A model generated the notes under the pieces. It ran no database searches. It had not been told where the DNA came from and was given only the letters and a program-made list of their open reading frames with translations. This document shows positions 1 to 7,488 of a DNA stretch of 33,298 nucleotides, one piece after another. The stretch comes from DASZIT01 sp036489495 (GTDB lineage: Bacteria > Actinomycetota > Acidimicrobiia > Acidimicrobiales > RAAP-2), in contig DASXFR010000102.1 in assembly GCA_036489495.1 (NCBI GenBank), positions 1 through 33,298 of the forward strand. Reading direction: 5' to 3'. Each line of letters starts with the position of its first letter. Within the stretch, counting starts at the first letter, position 1. The position numbers and the translations under genes are program-made.

Positions 1-1016
1 TGGGGGAGTTCGACACCTGGGGGGAGTGGGCCCCCGACGGCGCCCGGACTGCCGGCTCCTGGGTGGCGAAAACGGGACGCCTCCCCCGGGCCGAGGCCGG
101 TCGCCTGGTGAAGCGGGCCCGGGCCCTCGCCCGGTTCCCGGCCTGTGCCGAGAGCTGGAAGCGGGGAGAGCTGAATGGCGCCTACCTCGACACCCTCGAA
201 AAGGTCAGGAACGACCGGACCCAAGACGCCCTCGAGCGGGACGAGGAGACACTGGTCAGGGAGGGCTGCCGGCTCGGCCGTTTCGAAGACTTCGTGAAGT
301 TGGTCGACTCCTGGGAACAACTGGCCGACCCCGACGGCACCGAGGAGGCGGCCGAGGAACGGAGGAATCGGCGTGACGTCTACTTGGTGCCCAGCATCGA
401 TGGCAGCTACCTCGGGCAGATGACCCTCGACCCGATCTCGGGGGCGATTGTCTCCAACGAGCTCAAGCGATTGGAGGACGAGCTGTTCGAACAGGACTGG
501 AAAGAGGCGAGGGCCAGACTCGGCTTCGACCCCACCGTTTCGGATCTGGCCCGGACCCCGAGCCAACGCCGGGCCGATGCCCTGGTGGAGATGGCCACCC
601 GGTCGAGGACGGCCCCGGCCGGCGGCATCCGTCCGGCTCCGCTGTTCAGCGTGCTGGTTGACTTCCCGACCCTGGGTGGACGGATCTGTGAGCTCGAGCA
701 GGGTATTGCCGTCACCCCCGGATCTCTGGTCCCCTGGCTGGACCGGGCTTACATCGAGCGGGCGGTCTTCGAGCCCCCGGACCGGGTCCAGGTCAGCGCC
801 ACCGCCCGATTGTTCACCGGGGCCACCCGGCGGGGCATCCAGCTCCGGGACCGGGAGTGCACCCACCCCTACTGCGACCGACCGGCGGTCGACTGCCAGG
901 TCGACCACATCCAGCCCTATGGCCAGAACGGCCCCACCATCCAGCAGAATGGCCGGCTGCTCTGCGGATTCCATAATCGCCTCCGGAACCAGCGACCACC
1001 GCCACCCCGGGAATAG
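1..1016 (+). CDS. DUF222/HNH endonuclease family protein (13E12-repeat type), 5' truncated by the window
   Basis: The frame is open from the first bases, and the in-frame GTG at 63 is probably internal: the codons before it already match the DUF222 lead-in (a W-G-E-W stretch followed by TAGSWVAKTGRLPRAEAGRL). An N-terminal DUF222 part (to about codon 250) is followed by a C-terminal HNH module with RDRECTHPYCDRP, then VDHIQPYGQNGPT, then N-G-R-L-L-C and a final H-N. These supply the Cys pairs and the D-H, N and H of the HNH fold. Such proteins are multicopy and variable in actinobacteria. They are presumed nucleases associated with mobile or selfish DNA, but their biological role is not settled. 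The gene ends in TAG, 21 bases before the convergent neighbour. The family is clear; whether the full-length gene is intact cannot be seen here. Confidence 0.85.
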   Translation, partial: GEFDTWGEWAPDGARTAGSWVAKTGRLPRAEAGRLVKRARALARFPACAESWKRGELNGAYLDTLEKVRNDRTQDALERDEETLVREGCRLGRFEDFVKLVDSWEQLADPDGTEEAAEERRNRRDVYLVPSIDGSYLGQMTLDPISGAIVSNELKRLEDELFEQDWKEARARLGFDPTVSDLARTPSQRRADALVEMATRSRTAPAGGIRPAPLFSVLVDFPTLGGRICELEQGIAVTPGSLVPWLDRAYIERAVFEPPDRVQVSATARLFTGATRRGIQLRDRECTHPYCDRPAVDCQVDHIQPYGQNGPTIQQNGRLLCGFHNRLRNQRPPPPRE

Positions 1017-1037
1017 GGCGTCCCGGCCGCCCCGGGA

Positions 1038-1526
1038 CTATCCCTCTGCCCGATGTCTTGAAAGAGCGCCCTGAGGGACAAACAGGATGACCGCGTAACA
1101 GAGGAGGGCGACCCCGGTGGCCATTGCCATCGTGAGTGAAGGCCCGTTACTCATGTCGGCCACGAATCTGGTCCCCGAACTCCACGCCGCCAGGATGCCC
1201 AACAGCGCGATTCCGGTAAGGGAGATCGACAACGGACTTCGGGTGAACGCGGCTCGTATTACCGCGGAGATGCCCGTGATCACCAGAAGCGTTCCGACAA
1301 TGGCATGCAGGCTCAAACCCACCGGGCCGTCAGCCACCGCATGGCCGAAGGCTGCGAACATGCCCTTTCCGTGATCTGATGCCGGGAGGTTGACATAGAG
1401 GTTCGTCCAGATTCCCAGCCCGAATTCGATGATCAGGGTGACGGCGGCGGCAAACGAGTTGGTCCGCAGGTCTCGAACGATCCGGGGTGCAATTGCTGGT
1501 ACGAGGGAATCGTCGGTAGAGCTCAC
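1038..1526 (-). CDS. Small four-helix integral membrane protein, function unknown
   Basis: This is a 162-residue protein. I chose the GTG at 1526 because it overlaps the stop of the upstream SDR gene as GTGA, the pattern used elsewhere in this window; a longer reading would run into the SDR gene. After a polar N-terminus of about 20 residues there are four hydrophobic segments: one around AVTLIIEFGLGIWTNLYVNL, one around VGLSLHAIVGTLLVITGI, one around SLTGIALLGILAAW and one around MAMATGVALLCYAVILFV. The loop motif WTNLYVNLPASDHGKG and the His in LSLHAIVG are the most distinctive features. I recall similar small proteins in other actinobacteria but cannot name a family. It is translationally coupled to the SDR enzyme, which suggests a joint role or joint regulation by the nearby MarR protein. 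Confidence 0.75.
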   Translation of the reverse strand: MSSTDDSLVPAIAPRIVRDLRTNSFAAAVTLIIEFGLGIWTNLYVNLPASDHGKGMFAAFGHAVADGPVGLSLHAIVGTLLVITGISAVIRAAFTRSPLSISLTGIALLGILAAWSSGTRFVADMSNGPSLTMAMATGVALLCYAVILFVPQGALSRHRAEG

Positions 1527-2317
1527 AGCATGACCTTTCCGCCCGCGATGTCCAGGGTCGCACCGGTGATCCATGACGAGGCCGAGGAGCCGAGGAAGAG
1601 GGCGGCAGCCGCGACGTCTTCCGGCTGGCCGATCCGTCCCAACGGGAACATCGCCCCCATAGCTCGACGATCGTCCTCCGACACCCAGGTGCGCATCTTG
1701 TCGTTCTCGATGGCTGACGGCGCGATGCAGTTCACCCGGATCCCCTCGTGGCCGTACTCGCCGGCCAGGTGGCGGCTGAAGGCAATGACGCCGGCCTTGG
1801 CCGCCGCATAGGCCGCCGAGGATTTGGCCGCCTGGCGGGCCGCGGCCGAGGACATGGTGACGATCGCGCCGGAGTGGCGCTCGAGCATGCCGGGCAGGAA
1901 GGCGGACACGGTGAGGAAGGTGGACGTGAGATCGCTCTCCAACACTTCGCGCCAGTGGGCGCCAGTCTCGGTAACGGTAGGGACGGGCATGCCGTTGCCC
2001 CCGGCGAAGACAGCGAGGACGTCGACGGTGCCCATCGCGGCTTCGACCTCCGCCCGCATGGCCTCGATGTCCGTCTCCACCGTGCAGTCGGCCACGACCC
2101 CCAACACCGACCCGTCCAGGGTCTTGATGCTCTCGACGGTGGCGGCCAGCGCGGCCCGATCGCGTCCGACGACCACCACATCGCAGCCGTTGGCGGCAAA
2201 GGCCCGACCGGTCGCCGCCCCGATTCCCCGGGACCCGCCGGTGATGACCACCACTTTGCCGGCGAGATCGGGGTACATGCCGCCCAGGATCTCCGGGCTG
2301 ATATCAACCTGATTCAT
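1523..2317 (-). CDS. Short-chain dehydrogenase/reductase (classical SDR)
   Basis: This 264-residue NAD(P)-dependent oxidoreductase has a Rossmann fold. The cofactor loop is TGGSRGIG near residue 27. A FAGGNG segment stands where the family NAG motif is expected. There is a catalytic Ser in TMSSAAAR and the YAAAK catalytic Tyr/Lys pair. The C-terminal R-V-N-C-I-A-P and the closing IAGGKVML are typical of the family. The ATG at 2317 was chosen over an upstream in-frame start because GGGAGGGAG lies at the right distance before it and the family N-terminus begins there. The substrate cannot be read from the sequence. The gene sits 62 bases downstream of the DUF1707 gene and overlaps the small membrane protein gene by four bases, so the three probably form one unit. 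Confidence 0.9.
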   Translation of the reverse strand: MNQVDISPEILGGMYPDLAGKVVVITGGSRGIGAATGRAFAANGCDVVVVGRDRAALAATVESIKTLDGSVLGVVADCTVETDIEAMRAEVEAAMGTVDVLAVFAGGNGMPVPTVTETGAHWREVLESDLTSTFLTVSAFLPGMLERHSGAIVTMSSAAARQAAKSSAAYAAAKAGVIAFSRHLAGEYGHEGIRVNCIAPSAIENDKMRTWVSEDDRRAMGAMFPLGRIGQPEDVAAAALFLGSSASSWITGATLDIAGGKVML

Positions 2318-2379
2318 GCTTCGACTCCCTCCCGGGCTCGACGGTGGGGCGATGGAGTGCGAACCGCGGCTGGACCCAC

Positions 2380-2913
2380 TCAGGTAGTGGGCATGCCGGC
2401 TCTCCATGCCCGACGCCTGATCCGCAGGGCGACCACGATGCCGATGGGGATCAGGAACCACGGGAAGAAGAACCCGTGCCGGATACCGAGGACGGCATTG
2501 CCGACCGCCACGGCCACGATGACGGGAAACAGGAGAGGAAGCACCACCCGCGGAGCCGGTCCACGCCGCCGGAGCCGTTGGTGATTCGGGGGCCGAAGGG
2601 GCGGAAGATCAGTGAGCAACCCGGCCAGGTCGCGTCGGGTTCGGGCCCCGAGCGCCCGGGTAATCCTCTCTTGGTGCTCGGCCATGTCCAGCCGCCCGGC
2701 CTCGAAATGCTCGTTCAGGTCCTGGGCCACCGTATTCCGGTCGTCATCGGAGACCCGGAGGTCAGGCTCTGGCGGCGTGCCCTCTCGGCTTCCGGCCGAC
2801 GTGGCGGGGTCAGATCCCCACCACGCATATCCGGTGGCGTAACCCGATTCCGGTCCCCAGTGACGGCGGCCCGCTCTCGGTTGGATTCTTCGGCGACCCG
2901 CTCCCTCATTCAT
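2380..2913 (-). CDS. DUF1707 domain membrane protein
   Basis: A 177-residue protein. Residues 51-103 are a DUF1707 domain, recognisable from LRVSDDDRNTVAQDLNEHF, then EAGRLDMAEHQERI, then ALGARTRRDLAGLLTDLP. This is an actinobacterial domain, usually at the N-terminus of small membrane proteins, of unknown function. A basic linker follows, then two closely spaced hydrophobic segments (VVLPLLFPVIVAVAVGNAVL and FFFPWFLIPIGIVVAL) and a short basic tail. DUF1707 normally starts near residue 1, so the 50-residue G/R/P-rich leader is odd. However, I find no alternative ATG or GTG closer to the domain, and ATG 2913 has GGTGGAG before it. It heads the minus-strand unit that faces the marR-like gene. 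Confidence 0.8.
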   Translation of the reverse strand: MNEGAGRRRIQPRAGRRHWGPESGYATGYAWWGSDPATSAGSREGTPPEPDLRVSDDDRNTVAQDLNEHFEAGRLDMAEHQERITRALGARTRRDLAGLLTDLPPLRPPNHQRLRRRGPAPRVVLPLLFPVIVAVAVGNAVLGIRHGFFFPWFLIPIGIVVALRIRRRAWRAGMPTT

Positions 2914-3022
2914 GGTTCTCCACCTCGCTCCATTCAGCCCCGGGGTGCAGCCGGGAGTTGGTCATCGCTCATCCCGAACAATCCCCGGCCAACTCGACCC
3001 TGCCTGAGTAAATCTGATTACT

Positions 3023-3050
3023 ATACTAATACAGTATTATATGAAGTCAA
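3023..3050 (-). promoter_or_regulatory. Candidate promoter for the DUF1707-SDR unit
   Basis: On the minus strand TTGACT (3050-3045) is followed after 16 bases by TAGTAT (3028-3023). The whole stretch is strikingly AT-rich in an otherwise very GC-rich window. The palindrome at 3027-3039 falls in the spacer and touches the -10 element, a standard position for a repressor site. Assigned by eye from consensus match only. Confidence 0.45.
3027..3039. promoter_or_regulatory. Perfect 13-base palindrome, probable MarR operator
   Basis: TAATAC-A-GTATTA is a perfect inverted repeat centred on A3033. It lies between the divergent DUF1707 and MarR-family genes, 41 bases before the GTG start of the latter. 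MarR proteins typically bind AT-rich palindromes of this size in the divergent promoter next to their own gene. A possible plus-strand -10 (TATTAT, 3035-3040) also overlaps it, so both directions could be repressed. The palindrome is seen directly; its function is inferred. Confidence 0.6.
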
Positions 3051-3079
3051 TACAATCATCCAAAACTTAGGATCTGGCC

Positions 3080-3565
3080 GTGGCCGACGGAAACCCCCGA
3101 TCGACGGGACCAAAAGAGGCGCCTCCCAGCGTGGCGTTTGCCGTCTCCCGCCTCGGTTTCGAAGTGAGCCGGGCTCTGGCGGAAGGGTTGAAACCGCTAG
3201 GCCTCGACCCGCAGCACTTCGGGCTCCTCCGTGCCCTCGGGTTCTCCGAGGGTGAGTCGCAACGAGCCATCGGCGACAGCCTGAGTATCCCGCCGAACCG
3301 AATGGTCGCCTTGGTCGATGACCTCGAAGCCCTGGGGGCGGTAAAGCGAGCCAAGCACCCGACCGACCGGCGCGCCTATGCGATCTTCCTCACGCCGAAG
3401 GGGAGAAAGCTGTTCGAGAACGCCTTCGAAGTCGCCCGCACCGTCGAAGAGCGACTGTGCGCGAACATCTCAACCAGCGACAAGAAGCAGCTCCTCGACC
3501 TCCTCGGTCATCTCAACAGCCTCTCCGGCGCGCCCGGGGGTGTGCACCCCGGGCTCTCCAGGTAG
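3080..3565 (+). CDS. MarR family transcriptional regulator
   Basis: A 161-residue winged-helix regulator starting at GTG. After a polar leader, a dimerisation helix (AFAVSRLGFEVSRALAEGL) leads to the DNA-binding part, with a recognition region around QRAIGDSLSIPPNRMVALVD. The wing carries the family signature RAKHPTDRRAYAIFLTPKGR (D-R-R followed by L-T). A C-terminal helix closes the dimer interface. MarR proteins are usually repressors released by small aromatic or oxidising ligands, and they often control a divergent gene. Here the divergent unit encodes an SDR enzyme and two membrane proteins, and a perfect AT-rich palindrome lies between. The ligand is unknown. It is not evidently co-transcribed with radA, whose start lies 70 bases downstream. 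Confidence 0.88.
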   Translation: MADGNPRSTGPKEAPPSVAFAVSRLGFEVSRALAEGLKPLGLDPQHFGLLRALGFSEGESQRAIGDSLSIPPNRMVALVDDLEALGAVKRAKHPTDRRAYAIFLTPKGRKLFENAFEVARTVEERLCANISTSDKKQLLDLLGHLNSLSGAPGGVHPGLSR

Positions 3566-3635
3566 TGCCGCCGGTAAGAGCCCACCTCAGCCCGCATCGC
3601 ACCGTAGTGGCACACCCGTTCCGTACCATCGGGCC

Positions 3636-5084
3636 ATGCCGAAAACTGTGAAGCGTCACCGATGCATCGACTGTGGTGCCACCTCGGCCCAATGGGTGGG
3701 CCGGTGCCCGACCTGTGGGGAATGGAACACCCTGATCGAAGAGTCGGCGCTCGATCCATTGGTGCAGGCGGTGAACGAGTTGGATCTGTCGTCGATGCCG
3801 GTGCCCCTCTCGTCGGTGGACGTAACCGAAGCCGCCGCCATCCCCTCGGGGGTGGACGAATTCGACCGGGTGCTCACCGGTGGGCTCGTCCCCGGTTCGG
3901 TGACCCTGCTGGGCGGGGAACCGGGGATCGGGAAATCGACCCTGCTGCTCCAGGTGCTGGCCGCCCGGGCGGCGGCCGGCCACCGGGTCCTGCTGGTGTC
4001 GGCGGAGGAGTCCGCCCACCAGGTTCGGCTCCGGGCCGAGCGCCTCGGCCCGATTCCTCCGGGCCTGTTGATCCTGTCGGTGACCGACGTGGGCGCGGTC
4101 ATCAACGCGGTGGTCGAATCCGAGCCCGAACTGGTGGTGATCGACTCCATCCAGGCCGTGGCCATTGGCCCGGCCACCGCCGGCGAGCGCCGGGCCGGCG
4201 GGGTTCCGGGGAGCGTGACCCAGGTCCGGGAGTGCGCTGATCAACTCGTCGGGCTGGCCAAGGCCCGTCAGGTGGCCGTCGTATTGGTTGGGCATGTCAC
4301 CAAAGATGGCGCCTTGGCCGGACCCCGAGCGCTCGAACACATGGTGGATACCGTCCTCAGTTTCGACGGCGACCGCCACCATGCTCTCCGCATCCTGGTG
4401 GCGGTGAAACACCGGTTCGGGCCGACCGGAGAGCTCGGGCTGTTCGAGATGGGCGACCACGGGCTGAGTGTGGTGGATGACCCCGGACGCCTCCTGTTGG
4501 GGGACCGAATCACCGGCGTCCCGGGAGGAATCGTGCTTCCGGCCATGCAAGGGCGTCGGACGCTCCTGGTCGAACTCCAGGCTCTGGTCGCCACCGGGGT
4601 GGCCGCGCAGTCGAAACGTTCGGTGGTCGGCCTGGACGCCGGCCGGCTGACCATGATTCTCGCCGTGCTGGACCGCCATGTCGGGATCCCGTTCCTCGGT
4701 TTCGACGTCTTCGCCTCGGTCGCCGGGGGGATACGGGTGACCGAGCCGGCCGCCGACCTGGCGGTGGCCCTGGCGGTGGCCTCAGCGTCGATGGGGGTGC
4801 CGCTCCCGGCCGACCTGGCTGCCGTGGGCGAGATCGGCCTCGCCGGTGAGATCCGACAGGTCACCAATCTCCCCCGTCGGCTCGAGGAGGCGTCCCGGCT
4901 CGGTTTCACCCGGGTGGTGGTGCCGGCCTCGTCTCCCCCCGGCCCCCCTGGAATCGAGCTCATTCGGGTGGAAACGGTGAGAGAGGCGATCATGAAATTC
5001 GGTCACGGGCGCATCGACGACTCTGAGCAATGGCTCGAAGAGAATCCTGGTGACTGGCACGACGAGGACGACGAACTCCGCTGA
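3636..5084 (+). CDS. radA: DNA repair protein RadA (Sms)
   Basis: A 482-residue RecA-like helicase/ATPase that processes branched recombination intermediates. The parts in order are: a zinc finger C10-x2-C13 and C24-x2-C27 (CIDCGATSAQW, CPTCGEWN), Walker A GGEPGIGKST near residue 93, a Walker B-type LVVIDSIQA near residue 167, the RadA-specific motif near residue 258, and a C-terminal LonC-like domain containing LDAGRLTMILAVL and AAVGEIGLAGEIRQV. The RadA motif reads KHRFG, whereas the family hallmark is KNRFG. Start ATG 3636 directly precedes the zinc finger; no good Shine-Dalgarno is visible. disA follows after 13 bases. That is a widespread gene order, and RadA is known to restrain the cyclase activity of DisA in several bacteria. 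Confidence 0.97.
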   Translation: MPKTVKRHRCIDCGATSAQWVGRCPTCGEWNTLIEESALDPLVQAVNELDLSSMPVPLSSVDVTEAAAIPSGVDEFDRVLTGGLVPGSVTLLGGEPGIGKSTLLLQVLAARAAAGHRVLLVSAEESAHQVRLRAERLGPIPPGLLILSVTDVGAVINAVVESEPELVVIDSIQAVAIGPATAGERRAGGVPGSVTQVRECADQLVGLAKARQVAVVLVGHVTKDGALAGPRALEHMVDTVLSFDGDRHHALRILVAVKHRFGPTGELGLFEMGDHGLSVVDDPGRLLLGDRITGVPGGIVLPAMQGRRTLLVELQALVATGVAAQSKRSVVGLDAGRLTMILAVLDRHVGIPFLGFDVFASVAGGIRVTEPAADLAVALAVASASMGVPLPADLAAVGEIGLAGEIRQVTNLPRRLEEASRLGFTRVVVPASSPPGPPGIELIRVETVREAIMKFGHGRIDDSEQWLEENPGDWHDEDDELR

Positions 5085-5097
5085 ACGGTAACCTGCG

Positions 5098-6195
5098 GTG
5101 GTGGTGAGCGCACGCCAGAGCTCGGCTCTCGACGAGGCCCTGGCCATGGCGGCTCCCGGGCGGCCTCTCCGCGATGGCCTGGACCGGATCCTGCAGGCCA
5201 AACGGGGTGGCTTGGTGGTGGTCGGGGACGGCCCCGAGGTGCTGTCGATCTGCACCGGCGGCTTCCTGGTCGATGCCGAGTTCAGCCCCCAGCGCCTTTC
5301 GGAGCTGGCCAAGATGGACGGGGCCATCATCCTGGCCCACGACGCCTCCCGGATCGCCCGGGCCAACGTCCACCTGATGCCCAAGTCGACGATTCCGACC
5401 ACCGAGACCGGCACCCGGCACCGCACCGCCGAGCGGGTGGCCCGGTCGATCGAGGTGCCGGTGCTGTCGGTGTCGGCGGCGATGTCGGTGATCGCCATCT
5501 ACCGCAACGACCAGAAGCACACCCTGCAGCCCATCAGTTGGCTGCGTGACCGGGCCGACCAGGCGCTGGCCACCCTGCAACGGTTCCGCAGCCGGTACGA
5601 CGTGGCCCTCAACGGCCTGTCGACCCTGGAGGTGGAGGACACCGTGTCGGTCGGGGACGTGACCGGGGTGCTGCAATCGGCGGAGATGGTGGTGCGCATC
5701 GCCAAGGAGGTGTCCGGGTACCTGGTCGAGCTGGGGGACGATGGGCGCCTGGTGCGCCTCCAGCTGGCCGAGCTGGTCGACGGGGTGGAGCAGTCGCTCC
5801 GGCTGGTGGTCCAGGACTACCTGCGGCTGACCTCGACGGACCCGGTCAAGCGGGAGGCGGCGGTGGATCGAGCCGTCGGGCTGCTGGCCAACCTCGGCTC
5901 CGACGAGCTGCTCAACGTGCACAAGGTGGCCGACATCCTGTCGTTGCCGGCGTCTCTCACCGACACCCACTCAGGGGTGGAGCCCCGGGGATACCGCCTG
6001 CTGGCCCGGCTGCCCCGCTTCTCGGACGCCATCATCGAGCGGATCGTCGACCGGTTCGTGAACCTCCAGCAGATCATGCGGGCCTCGCTGTCGGAACTCG
6101 AACAGGTGGAGGGGGTCGGGGTAGCCAAGGCCAGATCGGTGAAAGACGGTCTGATCCGCCTGGCCGAAACCAGCATTTTTGAGCGCTACCAGTAG
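5098..6195 (+). CDS. disA: DNA integrity scanning diadenylate cyclase DisA
   Basis: A 365-residue enzyme that makes cyclic di-AMP from two ATP and scans DNA for branched structures. The N-terminal DAC domain carries the signature DGAIIL (residues 74-79) and GTRHRTAER (residues 105-113), the metal/ATP-binding pair of the family. A central helical linker follows. The C-terminal helix-hairpin-helix DNA-binding region includes LEQVEGVGVAKARSVKDGL. Its length equals that of studied DisA proteins. Three GTG codons in a row (5098, 5101, 5104) can serve as the start; I took the first. It lies 13 bases after radA, so co-expression is likely. No c-di-AMP phosphodiesterase or recognisable c-di-AMP riboswitch is present in the window. 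Confidence 0.97.
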   Translation: MVVSARQSSALDEALAMAAPGRPLRDGLDRILQAKRGGLVVVGDGPEVLSICTGGFLVDAEFSPQRLSELAKMDGAIILAHDASRIARANVHLMPKSTIPTTETGTRHRTAERVARSIEVPVLSVSAAMSVIAIYRNDQKHTLQPISWLRDRADQALATLQRFRSRYDVALNGLSTLEVEDTVSVGDVTGVLQSAEMVVRIAKEVSGYLVELGDDGRLVRLQLAELVDGVEQSLRLVVQDYLRLTSTDPVKREAAVDRAVGLLANLGSDELLNVHKVADILSLPASLTDTHSGVEPRGYRLLARLPRFSDAIIERIVDRFVNLQQIMRASLSELEQVEGVGVAKARSVKDGLIRLAETSIFERYQ

Positions 6196-6224
6196 CCCGT
6201 TTGACGTTCCGGGGAGTGGAAGTG

Positions 6225-6263
6225 CTGGCCGGAAGGGCCAGGGGAGGGAGAAGCGGCTTCTCC
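6225..6263 (+). promoter_or_regulatory. Two consecutive hairpins in the disA-carD gap
   Basis: Stem 1 is CTGGCC (6225-6230) with GGCCAG (6236-6241) and a five-base loop. Stem 2 is GGAGAAG (6247-6253) with CTTCTCC (6257-6263) and loop CGG. Both are perfect. No U-tract follows, so they are not a textbook intrinsic terminator. They may end or attenuate the radA-disA transcript, or structure the 148-base leader of carD. The gap also holds TTGACG (6201-6206) but no matching -10. Confidence 0.45.
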
Positions 6264-6343
6264 GTGTATCCTGGTGTGCTCGCTCTACGCAGTCCCGATG
6301 ATGCTCACCTGCCCGGGATCTGTACGCAACGCCAGGAGGCTCG

Positions 6344-6820
6344 GTGTTCGACATCGGTGACAAGGTCGTCTATCCGCACCACGGCGCGGCAGTAGTCGAA
6401 CGACGTGAAACCAAAGAGGCATTTGGGAAGAAGCAGGAATACCTGGTTCTTCGCCTGGCCTACGGAGACCTGACGTTGATGGTTCCCTCCGACAACACCG
6501 AGGGGGTCGGGCTGCGGGAGGTCATCAACGACGAAGAGGTCGAAGAGGTCTTCGCCGTGCTCCGGAAGAAGGAAGCCCGGATGCCGACCAACTGGTCACG
6601 CCGGTACAAGAACCACTCGGAGAAGCTGCGGTCGGGTGACATCTACCAGGTGGCCGAGGTGGTGCGGAACCTGTCGATCCGGGACAAGGACAAGGGCCTG
6701 TCGGCCGGCGAGAAGCGGATGCTCAGCCGGGCCCGCCAGATCCTGGTGTCCGAGCTCACCTTCGCCCTCGCCGTCGACGAGGAGACGGCCGAGAAGCGGC
6801 TCGACGAGGAACTTCCCTGA
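6344..6820 (+). CDS. carD: CarD family transcriptional regulator
   Basis: A 158-residue RNA polymerase-binding protein. The N-terminal RNAP-interaction domain (MFDIGDKVVYPHHGAAVVE through about residue 60) is a Tudor-like fold that contacts the beta subunit. The helical C-terminal part (from NWSRRYKNHSEKL through LSAGEKRMLSRARQILVSEL) binds DNA at the upstream edge of the open bubble. In mycobacteria CarD stabilises open complexes at rRNA and many other promoters. Start GTG 6344 has an ideal AGGAGG seven bases upstream. ispD follows with at most a small gap, reproducing the common actinobacterial carD-ispD-ispF order. Confidence 0.96.
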   Translation: MFDIGDKVVYPHHGAAVVERRETKEAFGKKQEYLVLRLAYGDLTLMVPSDNTEGVGLREVINDEEVEEVFAVLRKKEARMPTNWSRRYKNHSEKLRSGDIYQVAEVVRNLSIRDKDKGLSAGEKRMLSRARQILVSELTFALAVDEETAEKRLDEELP

Positions 6821-6843
6821 GCCGAACCGGGCCGATCTGGGCG

Positions 6844-7488
6844 GTGGTGGTCGCCGGCGGGACCGGAAACCGGTTCGGAGGACAGAAGCAGTTCGAGCCG
6901 TTGGAGGGCAAACCCGTGGTGGCCTGGTCGATCGCCGCCGCCCGCACGGTGGCGGACGGGATCGTGGTGGTGGTGCCCGACGGTTCGGCTCCCTCCCCGG
7001 CGGCCGACCAACTGGGAGCGGACGAGGTGGTGGCGGGCGGCCCCACCCGATCGCATTCGGTGAGGGCCGGACTGGCGGCGGTGCCGACCGAGGCATCGGT
7101 GATCATCGTCCACGACGCCGCCCGGCCGCTGGCCTCGGCCGAGCTGTTCGCCTCGGTGGTGGACGCCCTGGCCGAAGACGGCGTCCACGGGGCCATCCCC
7201 GTCCTCCGGGTGACCGACACCCTCAAGCTTGTTGCCGACGGGAAGGTGTCCACCACCGTCGACCGGGAGGGGATGGTCTCGGTGCAGACTCCCCAGGCAT
7301 TCGTGGCCGCCACCCTCCGAGCCGCCCATGCCGAAGCCGGCGAGGCCACCGATGACGCCGGGCTCCTGGAGGCATTGGGCGCTACCGTGCGCACGGTGCC
7401 CGGCGAACCGAGCAACTTCAAATTGACCCATCTCGAGGACATGGTCATCGCCCAAGCTCTCGTCCGGCGGGATCGGGAGTCTCGATGA
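6844..7488 (+). CDS. ispD: 2-C-methyl-D-erythritol 4-phosphate cytidylyltransferase
   Basis: MEP-pathway enzyme that couples MEP with CTP to give CDP-ME. The 214-residue reading starts at GTG 6844. It shows the nucleotide-binding loop VVVAGGTGNRFGGQKQFEPL, the VHDAARPL motif, TPQAF, and a C-terminal DDAGLLEALG. The start is uncertain: the frame remains open upstream and reads L-S-R-T-G-P-I-W-A before the annotated Met. That restores the usual IspD N-terminus and places a CTG at 6817 overlapping the carD stop as CTGA, with GAGGAA just upstream. The stop overlaps the ATG of ispF, so the two are translationally coupled. Confidence 0.95.
   Translation: MVVAGGTGNRFGGQKQFEPLEGKPVVAWSIAAARTVADGIVVVVPDGSAPSPAADQLGADEVVAGGPTRSHSVRAGLAAVPTEASVIIVHDAARPLASAELFASVVDALAEDGVHGAIPVLRVTDTLKLVADGKVSTTVDREGMVSVQTPQAFVAATLRAAHAEAGEATDDAGLLEALGATVRTVPGEPSNFKLTHLEDMVIAQALVRRDRESR

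Noticed and set aside
3378..3635. Upstream extension of RadA into the MarR gene
   Set aside because: The family N-terminus is the zinc finger immediately after ATG 3636; the upstream frame overlaps the real marR-type coding sequence.
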